Source of the DNA: Marispirochaeta sp964554875
Lineage (GTDB): Bacteria; Spirochaetota; Spirochaetia; JC444; Marispirochaetaceae
NCBI GenBank assembly: GCA_964554875.1
Contig: CAZKQJ010000026.1
Location: 4,030-68,029, forward strand
Direction of reading: 5' to 3'
DNA: 64,000 nt
The position numbers and the translations under genes are program-made. The notes beneath the pieces were generated by a model. It saw nothing but the letters and a program-made list of their open reading frames with translations. It was not told the origin of the DNA and searched no databases. Positions 7,781-16,026 of this stretch are shown here, piece after piece; positions within the stretch are counted from its first letter, which is position 1, and every line of letters begins with the position of its first letter.

Positions 7781-9151
7781 GTGCAGTATCAGAGACCAGT
7801 AATTGTTCAGCAGCAGAAACTCAAGATGAGTCCCCAGCTTTACCAGTCCATCCAGATGATGGCTCTGCCCATCCAGGAACTGCGCCAGAAGATCCGTGAA
7901 GAACTGGAACGAAACCCCGCCCTGGAGATTGTTTCGGAGAAGCAGGCCCTCTCCATCGACGAGAACAGGCCGAACACCGAGGACTATGACGCCTTCGAAA
8001 ACTCATCCGATCCCGGATACAACCAGAGCCGCGACCGGGAAGCGGGGGACCGGAAACAGAAGTTCCTGGAAGGAGCGCTGTCCCGGAGCGAATCCCTCCA
8101 TGATCATCTCCTCTGGCAGTGGCAGCTGCAGCCCATTGACAGGGAACTCTTCGAAATCGGGGAACTTCTGATACAGAACCTGGACCACAACGGTTTCCAT
8201 ATCGAAGAACCCTCGACTTTTCTCAGTTCCCGACAGATGAAACGCTTCCAGGAGGCGGCGGATCTGATCCGGCAGCTCGAACCGGCGGGGACCTGCACCG
8301 CCAACTTCAAGGAAAGCCTCATTGTACAGGCCCGGCTCTCTCCGGCTGCTCCGGACAGAATCGAAGAGGTCATAGAAAAGCAGATGGAACTCCTGGAACG
8401 GGGACGTTACCAGGATGTGGCCAGGAAGATGCATATAGACCTCGAGGACGTGGACGAGATCCTGGAGTTTTTACGGACCCTGAACCCCTTTCCCGGTCGG
8501 CTCTACTCTTCCGACAATGTCCGCTTTGTTGTTCCCGATGTAATGGTGGTAATGATCGACGGAGAATACCAGCCGATTCTCAACGACGAAGAGGTCCCGG
8601 TGCTCGGGATCAACGATTTCTACACCCAGCTCCTCCGGGAACACAAGGCCCGGGACCAGAAGGAGGTCCGCAGCTTTGTCCGGGACCACGTCAAGGACGC
8701 TCAGTGGTTTATCCGCTCCGTTACACAGCGAAACCAGACCCTTTTGCGCATTTCCAAGGCCGTTGTCGAGTTTCAGCGGGATTTTTTTCGCCGGGGCCCG
8801 AAATACCTGAAACCCCTTACCCTGAAGGACATTGCCCAGGCGGTGGATGTTCACGAAACAACTGTTTCCCGTATCGCGAATTCTAAGTATATTCAGACTG
8901 AATGGGGTATATTCGAACTGAAGTACTTCTTTACAAATTCCATTTCCGGCGCCGGTTCAACGGGGTCGCAATTTTCCAAGGAGGGGGTAAAACACCGGAT
9001 ACGCGAGATCATCGAAGAGCACAGCGGTAACAAAAGGCTTTCGGACCAGAAAATCGCTGATATCCTCGCAGAGCGGGGAATCAAGATCGCCAGGAGGACG
9101 GTTGCCAAGTATCGTCAGGAACTTGATATCCTCTCTTCCTACGATCGATAA
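7781..9151 (+). CDS. rpoN: RNA polymerase sigma-54 factor
   Basis: 456 residues. The Gln-rich region I (VQQQKLKMSPQLYQSIQMM), the core-binding domain, and the C-terminal RpoN box (ARRTVAKYRQ) are present. Sigma-54 directs polymerase to -24/-12 promoters that need an AAA+ activator; one such activator (NtrX-like) is five genes downstream. The start is GTG 7781, with GGAGGG four bases upstream; an in-frame TTG at 7727 is the -35 box. Flanking lptB and hpf reproduce the arrangement known from proteobacteria. Confidence 0.97.
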   Translation: MQYQRPVIVQQQKLKMSPQLYQSIQMMALPIQELRQKIREELERNPALEIVSEKQALSIDENRPNTEDYDAFENSSDPGYNQSRDREAGDRKQKFLEGALSRSESLHDHLLWQWQLQPIDRELFEIGELLIQNLDHNGFHIEEPSTFLSSRQMKRFQEAADLIRQLEPAGTCTANFKESLIVQARLSPAAPDRIEEVIEKQMELLERGRYQDVARKMHIDLEDVDEILEFLRTLNPFPGRLYSSDNVRFVVPDVMVVMIDGEYQPILNDEEVPVLGINDFYTQLLREHKARDQKEVRSFVRDHVKDAQWFIRSVTQRNQTLLRISKAVVEFQRDFFRRGPKYLKPLTLKDIAQAVDVHETTVSRIANSKYIQTEWGIFELKYFFTNSISGAGSTGSQFSKEGVKHRIREIIEEHSGNKRLSDQKIADILAERGIKIARRTVAKYRQELDILSSYDR

Positions 9152-9172
9152 AAAACTTTTGAGGGGGACTTC

Positions 9173-9466
9173 ATGCACTTTGAACTCAAAGGCGTCCACT
9201 ATCATGTAAGCGAAAACACAACTGATTACATTGAGAAGAAGATGCTTCGCCTGGAATCGGTAAAGGAGAATCTGGAAACACTCCATATAACCATCACCAA
9301 AGAGAAGAACATGTTCAAAGTAGAGGTGAATTTTCACTTCAGCTGGGGAGCACCCTCCCATATCCGGGTGGACGGCCATGAACTCTGGCCTGCCATCGAT
9401 GTGCTGTTCGATAAACTCATAGTCAAGATAAAAAAAGAGAAGGAGAAGATTAACTCGCACCACTAG
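9173..9466 (+). CDS. hpf: Ribosome hibernation promoting factor, short form
   Basis: 97 residues, the short HPF/YfiA type without the dimerisation domain of long HPF. It binds the 30S decoding site and inactivates ribosomes under stress. The alternating strand and helix pattern and the charged C-terminus (KIKKEKEKINSHH) fit. GAGGGGG precedes the ATG. It lies 21 bases after rpoN, its usual neighbour. Confidence 0.88.
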   Translation: MHFELKGVHYHVSENTTDYIEKKMLRLESVKENLETLHITITKEKNMFKVEVNFHFSWGAPSHIRVDGHELWPAIDVLFDKLIVKIKKEKEKINSHH

Positions 9467-9490
9467 GTTCGGGAATCCATATCCACGCCA

Positions 9491-10474
9491 ATGGACACAT
9501 TTACCGTACTGGATCTGCTTGATCTGGAATTGAAAGAACAGAATGATCTCCGTCTCAGCTGTCTGGGGGGACGTCCCGGTCTGGAAAGGGAAATAGTCGT
9601 CCCGGACATAAACCGGCCGGGTCTTGCCCTGAGCGGTTTCTTCGACAATTTCGGCGGACAGCGGGTCCAGCTTTTCGGCCGGGGAGAATATGCCTACCTG
9701 CAGAAACTGGAAAACGAGGACAACTACGATACAATCCGGGAGTTTTTTACCTACTCGATTCCCTGCTGCATCTTTTCCCATTCCCTCCAGCCCAATCAGC
9801 GCTTCATGGAGCTCGCCGAAGAAGCGGGATGTCCCGTACTGCAGACCGATTTAAACTCTTCGGAGTTCGCCACCCGGCTCAACAGGGCCCTGGGCAACAT
9901 CTTTGCCCCCACCAGGATCATCCACGGGGTACTGGTGGAGGTCTTCGGGATCGGGGTCCTGATTACAGGGAACTCCGGAGTCGGCAAGAGCGAAACCGCC
10001 CTGGAGCTGATAGAACGGGGACACCGGCTGATAACCGATGATTCGGTGGAGATGAAGTGCGTCAGCGGCAGCATCATCATCGGCTCCGCCGCCAACACCG
10101 TAACAGGGCATCATATGGAAATCAGGGGACTGGGAATTATCAACATCTCGCATCTTTTTGGTGTCGGGGCCATCCGGGACCAGAAACAGGTGCAGCTTAT
10201 CGTCGATCTTGAAGAGTGGGATTCAGCCAAGGTCTACGATCGCCTGGGCACCGGGGACAATAGTACCGAGATCCTGGGAGTCGGCATTCCCACCGTTACC
10301 CTTCCGGTTAAACCGGGACGCAACGTACCGATTATCATAGAAACCGCCGCCATGAACGAGCGGTTGAAAAAAATGGGCTACTATTCAGCAAGAGAGTTCA
10401 ACCAGAACATCCTCAAGTGGCTGGAAAGCGAAAACGCCCGGGCCCTCTATTTTCAGAAAAAAGATATCTTTTAG
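9491..10474 (+). CDS. hprK: HPr kinase/phosphorylase
   Basis: 327 residues. The N-terminal domain is followed by the kinase domain with Walker A GNSGVGKSE (about 158-166) and the HprK signature around MEIRGLGIINI. It phosphorylates HPr on Ser46 and reverses this with phosphate, linking carbon status to catabolite control. Its substrate ptsH follows nine bases downstream. No sugar-specific PTS component is in the window, so the pair may be mainly regulatory here. Confidence 0.96.
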   Translation: MDTFTVLDLLDLELKEQNDLRLSCLGGRPGLEREIVVPDINRPGLALSGFFDNFGGQRVQLFGRGEYAYLQKLENEDNYDTIREFFTYSIPCCIFSHSLQPNQRFMELAEEAGCPVLQTDLNSSEFATRLNRALGNIFAPTRIIHGVLVEVFGIGVLITGNSGVGKSETALELIERGHRLITDDSVEMKCVSGSIIIGSAANTVTGHHMEIRGLGIINISHLFGVGAIRDQKQVQLIVDLEEWDSAKVYDRLGTGDNSTEILGVGIPTVTLPVKPGRNVPIIIETAAMNERLKKMGYYSAREFNQNILKWLESENARALYFQKKDIF

Positions 10475-10483
10475 GAAGTAGGC

Positions 10484-10750
10484 ATGGTTTCCAAAGAGGT
10501 TGTAATCAAGAACCGGGCGGGTATTCACGCCCGACCGGCAGCAATGATAGTAAAAACAGCTAATGAATATGATTGTCAGGTTTATCTGGAAAAAGACAGT
10601 ACCCGGATCAACAGCAAATCGATAATGGGAATTATTACCCTGGGTGCATCCTTCAACACTAAGTTGCGGGTTGTCGCCGAAGGAGATGATGAAGAGGCAG
10701 CGGTAGACGCCATTGTCCATCTGTTCGAAAGTCGTTTTGAAGAAGAGTAA
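10484..10750 (+). CDS. ptsH: Phosphocarrier protein HPr
   Basis: 88 residues. Both regulatory sites are visible: His15 in AGIHARPAA (phosphate from Enzyme I) and Ser46 in NSKSIMGI (target of HprK). AGGAAG precedes the ATG. It overlaps the next gene by 14 bases. Confidence 0.97.
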   Translation: MVSKEVVIKNRAGIHARPAAMIVKTANEYDCQVYLEKDSTRINSKSIMGIITLGASFNTKLRVVAEGDDEEAAVDAIVHLFESRFEEE

Positions 10751-11297
10751 ACAAGCGCTTTTTGTTGTCTTTTTATTAAATATGGGACTCACCCTCCTAT
10801 CCCAGGAGGTCAGCGTCGATTCTGTACGCAGGCATGGCGAGCTTTTTCTGCTTGACTGCCGGATTCTGATCGACGATACCGAACGCCTGCTATCGTCCCT
10901 GGATGAGGGCGAGACCGTCATGCTGGGCATCCGTCTCAGGGAGGCCTCCGCTGAAAGCACCTTCCTCAATCCCCGGGCAGGGTATTATGAGTATCAGCGA
11001 AAGGTAAGCTGGGATTCCGTGGAAGGACTCTATGTAATCGACGAACCCGAGGGCCGGCGACGCTTTTTTTCCCACAAGGATGCCCTTCTCGATGCAGTGC
11101 AGTCCTTCCAGGACCTGCCGATAATGGTTCCCGGGGGTAAGCACAGTTTTCGTCTGCGGGGAGAAATTCAGTGGAAAATACTGCTCCCTCCCCTCAATAT
11201 ACTCAGCCCGTTTCTGACCAGTCTGCGTTCCGCCGGGGAATGGAAGGTAATAGAATTTTACAGACCAAAAAGTAAAGCGGGGGTCAAGGGAGAATGA
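10737..11297 (+). CDS. DUF4390-family exported protein
   Basis: 186 residues with a signal peptide (KKSKQALFVVFLLNMGLTLL) and then a beta-rich domain of the DUF4390 type. DUF4390 genes are commonly found directly before ntrY-type kinases, as here, where the two overlap by four bases. A role as an extracytoplasmic partner of the kinase is inferred only from this position. TTG at 10737 is the chosen start, because it gives a complete signal peptide beginning with Lys-Lys. Confidence 0.65.
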   Translation: MKKSKQALFVVFLLNMGLTLLSQEVSVDSVRRHGELFLLDCRILIDDTERLLSSLDEGETVMLGIRLREASAESTFLNPRAGYYEYQRKVSWDSVEGLYVIDEPEGRRRFFSHKDALLDAVQSFQDLPIMVPGGKHSFRLRGEIQWKILLPPLNILSPFLTSLRSAGEWKVIEFYRPKSKAGVKGE

Positions 11298-13054
11298 GAA
11301 AAGGAAAACACCAACCCCTGGGGCCCGTTAGCAACATCCTGACCGTCATCCTGCTCTACATCATTCTGATAATCCTGGTTCTGGTCCTGGCCCGGCAGAT
11401 CCTGATCGATATCTCCCGGGGGGAACAGCTGGACAATATCTATATTATTCCCCTGGGAATCGTTCTTCCGGTCTTTCTGTTCGGCACCGTTGGACTGCAG
11501 ATGATCAAACTGATCAGGGACCGGAGGGAAAACAGGCCGGGAACGCGCTTCAAGACCAAACTGATGGTCTTTTTTTTCGCCATCAGCCTCCTTGCATCCC
11601 TGCCCCAGGCAATACTTTCTCTGGCCTTTATCGATACAGCCCTTCACTCATGGTATTCCGCCGATCTGGGAGAAGCCCTGGACGGAGGCGTCGAGATTGC
11701 CCTGGCCTATAACAGCCAACGGGTAGACAACCTTGTCAATCTTGCCGAGAGCTCCCTTTTTTACCGCCTGCTGAATGAGGCGGATTACAGATCCCTGTGG
11801 GAAACCCTGCAGGAGGCAAACAGCGCCGTTGACAGCCTGCAGATATTCAGAGCTTTCGAATCGCTGCATTTTTCCGGAGATCCGGTACTGATTCTTGATG
11901 AACCGCCGGAGACAATTGCCGGGAACGGCATCGTTCCGAAGGAGTATCTGGGGTCCGTCACGGTCCAGCGAGTAGCCAGGGAGTTCCGCATCGAGGACGG
12001 AGATAGCATAAACGTTGTTTTCAGCAGCCGTTTTCCCGATGATTTTGGAATCTCAGCGGAGAAACTGACCCAGAGCCGTCAGTCCTACCGCCAGATCCAG
12101 GAGTACAAGAATATCTTCAGAATCATTCTGCTGATCTTTTTCTCCTATTTCTCCTTTCCGGTATTTCTGCTGGCCATCCTGGTCAGCTTTCTTCTCAGCG
12201 ACGAACTGATCCGCCCCATAGTATCCCTTGAGGAGGCGACCCGAAGGGCCTCGGAAGGGGACTTCTCCTACAGGATACTCGGAAGATCCCGGGACGAGCT
12301 CTCCATACTGACCGCCTCCTTCAACCGGATGATGTCGGAACTGGAAAACAGCCGCCGCACGACCCTGCAGACCGAAAAGGTAACCGCCTGGCAGGAGATA
12401 GCCCAGCGTCTGGCCCACGAGATACGAAACCCCCTGACCCCCATCAAACTCTCGGCCCAGCGGATACTCCGGCGCTATGAAAAAGACCCGTCCAGTATCG
12501 GAGAGATACTGGACGGAGCGGTGAGTTCCATAGTCAGGGAGGTGGAGAACCTTGACCTGCTGCTTCAGGAGTTTCGTGACTTTGCCCGGCTGCCCCGCTC
12601 CTCACGATATCCCGTCAAACTGTCCAGTCTCCTTGACGAGACAGGGTCCCGGTACCCTTCGGTATATCCCGGCATATCCTTCGATTTTTCCGGCGTGGAT
12701 CGGGATATCGAATTACCCCTGGACCGGGAACAGATCGGCCGGGTCTTTACCAATCTTTTCAAGAATGCTGTGGAAGCCATGGGCAGCGAAGGGAAAATAA
12801 CGGTCCGGACCGACCTTGTCCGAAAGGGAAATACCCGCTATTGTAGAGTACAGGTTGAAGATTCCGGTTGCGGTATTGCGACGGAAAACCAGGGAGAAGT
12901 ATTCAATCCCTATTTTACTACCAAATCCCACGGCACCGGTCTCGGACTCCCCATTGTTGAACGTATTGTATTTGATCATCGCGGGCAGATCTGGTTTGAA
13001 TCCGCCCCTGGAGTCGGAACGACCTTTTTTATCGATTTACCCCTGGAGCTTTGA
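11294..13054 (+). CDS. ntrY: NtrY-like sensor histidine kinase
   Basis: 586 residues. Two N-terminal membrane segments and a third near residue 97 precede an extracytoplasmic part, another membrane segment at about 278-302, a HAMP-like linker, HisKA with phospho-acceptor His in RLAHEIRNPLTPIKLSAQ, and HATPase (N box NLFKNAVEAM, G boxes DSGCGI and GTGLGLPIVERI). This is the NtrY arrangement. Its partner ntrX follows three bases later. The signal is unknown; nitrogen or redox status is known for relatives. Confidence 0.88.
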   Translation: MRKGKHQPLGPVSNILTVILLYIILIILVLVLARQILIDISRGEQLDNIYIIPLGIVLPVFLFGTVGLQMIKLIRDRRENRPGTRFKTKLMVFFFAISLLASLPQAILSLAFIDTALHSWYSADLGEALDGGVEIALAYNSQRVDNLVNLAESSLFYRLLNEADYRSLWETLQEANSAVDSLQIFRAFESLHFSGDPVLILDEPPETIAGNGIVPKEYLGSVTVQRVAREFRIEDGDSINVVFSSRFPDDFGISAEKLTQSRQSYRQIQEYKNIFRIILLIFFSYFSFPVFLLAILVSFLLSDELIRPIVSLEEATRRASEGDFSYRILGRSRDELSILTASFNRMMSELENSRRTTLQTEKVTAWQEIAQRLAHEIRNPLTPIKLSAQRILRRYEKDPSSIGEILDGAVSSIVREVENLDLLLQEFRDFARLPRSSRYPVKLSSLLDETGSRYPSVYPGISFDFSGVDRDIELPLDREQIGRVFTNLFKNAVEAMGSEGKITVRTDLVRKGNTRYCRVQVEDSGCGIATENQGEVFNPYFTTKSHGTGLGLPIVERIVFDHRGQIWFESAPGVGTTFFIDLPLEL

Positions 13055-13056
13055 GC

Positions 13057-14424
13057 ATGAGTTTGGTACTTGTTATCGACGATGAACCCGGCATTCGCAG
13101 CGTTCTCCACGATATTCTCACCGATGAAGGCTACCCGGTTCTCTGCGCCGAGGACGGTATCGAAGGTCTCGCCCTGCTCAGGGAAAACCCCGTCGATCTT
13201 GTAATTCTCGATGTATGGCTCCCAAACATGGGGGGAATCGACGTTCTGAAGCAGATCAAGGAGGAGTATCCTGATCTGGAGGTCATTGTAATATCCGGTC
13301 ACGCCAACATCGACATGGCGGTCAAGGCGGTTAAACTTGGGGCCTTCGACTTCATCGAGAAACCCCTCTCCCTGGACCGTCTGCTCACCATCTGCCGCAA
13401 TGCCTTTCAACTGGAAGAGCTGCGCAGGGAAAACACCAACCTGAAAAGATCCCTCTTCATAGAGGATGAGATCATCGGCGAAAGCCCGGGGATCAGAAAG
13501 GTGAAGGAGCGGATACGCCAGAGCGCCGCCTCCGACGCCAAGGTGCTGATCCTGGGCGACAACGGCACGGGAAAGGAGCTGGTTGCCCGGGAGATCCACC
13601 GCCAGAGCAGCAGGGCATCCGGTCCCTTCGTAGAGGTGAACTGCGCCGCCATTCCGGATACCCTGATCGAAAGTGAACTTTTCGGCCACGAAAAAGGGGC
13701 CTTTACCGGGGCTGTTTCCAGAAGAAAGGGTAAGTTCGAATCCGCCGACGGAGGGACCCTCTTTCTTGACGAGATAGCGGATATGTCATTGAACGCCCAG
13801 GCCAAGGTTCTGCGGGTGATTCAGGAGCAGATGTTTCAACGCCTGGGCGGAGAGTCCCAGATCAGCGTGGATGTACGTCTGCTGGCGGCGACAAACAAGG
13901 ATATTCAGGCAGAGATCCGGGCCGGCCGCTTTCGGGAGGATCTCTTTTTCCGGCTCAATGTGGTTCCGATTCACGTGCCCGCCCTGCGGGAGAGACTGGA
14001 TGACCTGCCCCTGCTGGCGGGATATTTCATGCAGAAATACGCTGCCGATGATCCTGCAGGGGCTGTCAGGCACTTTTCCGATGAAGCCATGCAGGTTTTA
14101 CAGGATTATTCATGGCCCGGGAACATAAGGGAATTGAAAAATTTCATAGAACGGATTAATATAATGAGCGACGAAGAGAGTATTTCCGCCGAGACTGCGC
14201 TATACTATCTTGGAGAACAGCAGCTGCCACCGGCACATACCGATCTTCGGGACTACCTCGATTTGAGACTGAACGAAGCAAAAGAGCTCTTTGAGAAACG
14301 GTTTCTTGAAACCAAATTACAGGAATGCGGATACAATATCTCCCAGACTGCCGGAAACCTGGGTATCTATCCCAGCAACCTGCACAGTAAGATTAAGAAA
14401 TACAGTATTGAGATCAAGAAATGA
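13057..14424 (+). CDS. ntrX: NtrX-like sigma-54-dependent response regulator
   Basis: 455 residues: receiver domain with Asp52, AAA+ domain with Walker A GDNGTGKE, the GAFTGA loop needed to contact sigma-54, and a C-terminal Fis-type helix-turn-helix (GYNISQTAGNLGIYPSNLHS). It should activate sigma-54 promoters when phosphorylated by NtrY. I found no convincing -24/-12 promoter in this window, so targets are elsewhere or too divergent to see by eye. Overlaps lexA by four bases. Confidence 0.92.
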   Translation: MSLVLVIDDEPGIRSVLHDILTDEGYPVLCAEDGIEGLALLRENPVDLVILDVWLPNMGGIDVLKQIKEEYPDLEVIVISGHANIDMAVKAVKLGAFDFIEKPLSLDRLLTICRNAFQLEELRRENTNLKRSLFIEDEIIGESPGIRKVKERIRQSAASDAKVLILGDNGTGKELVAREIHRQSSRASGPFVEVNCAAIPDTLIESELFGHEKGAFTGAVSRRKGKFESADGGTLFLDEIADMSLNAQAKVLRVIQEQMFQRLGGESQISVDVRLLAATNKDIQAEIRAGRFREDLFFRLNVVPIHVPALRERLDDLPLLAGYFMQKYAADDPAGAVRHFSDEAMQVLQDYSWPGNIRELKNFIERINIMSDEESISAETALYYLGEQQLPPAHTDLRDYLDLRLNEAKELFEKRFLETKLQECGYNISQTAGNLGIYPSNLHSKIKKYSIEIKK

Positions 14425-15029
14425 AAAAACTGACCAGTCGCCAAAACGAAGTCCTCGGTTTTATTAAAGAGTATCTCTCCGAACACAGATATCCTCCCAC
14501 CATACGTGAGATTGCTTCCTTTTTCTCCATTTCTGTCAAAGGGGCCTATGATCACGTAAAGGCTCTGGAGAAAAAAGGGCACCTGCGTTCGGGATCGAGC
14601 AAAAGCCGTGCCCTTGAGATCATCTCCCAGGATGATTCCTCCGGCGACGAAATCCTGGAGATCCCCGTCCTCGGAAACGTTGCTGCGGGTATTCCGCTCT
14701 TTGCGGAGGAGAACTTCGACGGACAGGTCAGGGTCCCGGCCTCCCAGCTCTCCCGGGGGGAACACTTTGCCCTGAAGGTAAAGGGAGACAGCATGCAGAA
14801 CGCCGGGATTCTGGATGGAGACACAGCCGTCTTCCTGAAAACCGAGACAGCCTATAACGGGGACATCATCGTCGCCCGCATAAACGACGAAGCGGTCACC
14901 CTGAAGCGCTTCTTCCGGGAAAAGAACCGGGTCAAACTGAAATCCGAGAATCCCGTCTATCCCCCCATCTACACCCAGAATGTCCGTGTCCTTGGAAAAC
15001 TTCAGTACCTGATCCGCTGTTATGAGTAA
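14421..15029 (+). CDS. lexA: LexA repressor
   Basis: 202 residues. An N-terminal winged helix (TSRQNEVLGFI, PPTIREIASFF) is followed by the self-cleaving S24 domain with the cleavage bond Ala89-Gly90, nucleophile Ser124 in GDSM and Lys162 in VTLKR. LexA represses DNA-repair genes until RecA promotes its cleavage. It is embedded between ntrX and holA with overlaps on both sides, so it is probably expressed from the upstream operon promoter. Confidence 0.95.
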   Translation: MKKLTSRQNEVLGFIKEYLSEHRYPPTIREIASFFSISVKGAYDHVKALEKKGHLRSGSSKSRALEIISQDDSSGDEILEIPVLGNVAAGIPLFAEENFDGQVRVPASQLSRGEHFALKVKGDSMQNAGILDGDTAVFLKTETAYNGDIIVARINDEAVTLKRFFREKNRVKLKSENPVYPPIYTQNVRVLGKLQYLIRCYE

Positions 15030-16026
15030 ATCAATCTTTCTTCTCCTGGGCCCCGAAAACGGGGAAAAGGAGCGTTTCATCGCCCGTCTGCGCAGTGATC
15101 TTGAAAAGAGGGCGGGGGGATCCCTGGAAACATCGAGTTTTTACCCCTACGACACATCAATGGCGGATGTCGTTTCGGATATGCGTAACGGGTCGCTTTT
15201 TGCATCGGACAAACTGGTGAAGATCAGCCGTATCGAAGACCTGAAAAAAGAGGGTGTGGACTCCCTGATCGAGTATATATCTTCTCCCAGCCCCGGAGTA
15301 ACCCTGCTCCTCCTTTCCGATGAGATTGGAGGAGATCCGAAAAGCCCCCCGGGAAGAATCAAGAAAGCCCTTCCAAAGGAGAGCTCAAAGATCTTCTGGG
15401 AGCTCTTCGAGAACCAGAAACAGGGATGGATCCTCTCTTACTTCCGGGAAAGAAAGATGGGTATCCATCAGGAGGCCCTGGAACTGCTCCTGGACCTGGT
15501 GGACAACAATACCCTGGATCTGAAGGAGGCCTGCGGACGCCTCGCCCTCTATTACGGGGAGGGACGGCAGCTGAGCGTCGAGGATGTGGAGAGCCAGATA
15601 CTCCACAGCAAGGAGGAAAACGTCTTCAGCCTCTTTGCAAAAATCGCCGAGGGGGATTTGAGCGGCAGCCTGGACATCTGCATCAAGATCCTTGAATCCG
15701 GCGCCGGGCAGGCGGTGCAGATACTGGGCGGGATAATCTGGCAGTTCCGCAGACTCCATTCCCTGCGGCTGCTTCTGGACAGCAACTTCAGCGAACAGGA
15801 GGCCCTCAACCGGGTCAACATCCGGGGTAAGCGGAACGGGCAGATCAGCCTGCAGGGAGCAGCCAGCTACAGCGCCGAGGAACTGGGCCGCATCCTCGCC
15901 CTCCAGGCCCGCTACGACGGTCTCCTGCGCAGCACCCCGGCGGAGGCTCATCTGCATGTATTGAGCATGTTTTTCTACTACGCCGTCTCCCGCAAAGGCC
16001 TGGAAGAGGAGCCGGTGCTGCCTTAA
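15022..16026 (+). CDS. holA: DNA polymerase III subunit delta
   Basis: 334 residues with the HolA pattern: a degenerate AAA+ domain near the N-terminus (LLLGPENGEKERFI in place of a Walker A), the middle helical bundle and a conserved C-terminal region with ILGGIIWQFRRLHSLRLLLD. Delta opens the sliding clamp in the clamp loader. It overlaps lexA by eight bases and its stop overlaps the convergent uvrC stop by four. Confidence 0.88.
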   Translation: MSKSIFLLLGPENGEKERFIARLRSDLEKRAGGSLETSSFYPYDTSMADVVSDMRNGSLFASDKLVKISRIEDLKKEGVDSLIEYISSPSPGVTLLLLSDEIGGDPKSPPGRIKKALPKESSKIFWELFENQKQGWILSYFRERKMGIHQEALELLLDLVDNNTLDLKEACGRLALYYGEGRQLSVEDVESQILHSKEENVFSLFAKIAEGDLSGSLDICIKILESGAGQAVQILGGIIWQFRRLHSLRLLLDSNFSEQEALNRVNIRGKRNGQISLQGAASYSAEELGRILALQARYDGLLRSTPAEAHLHVLSMFFYYAVSRKGLEEEPVLP

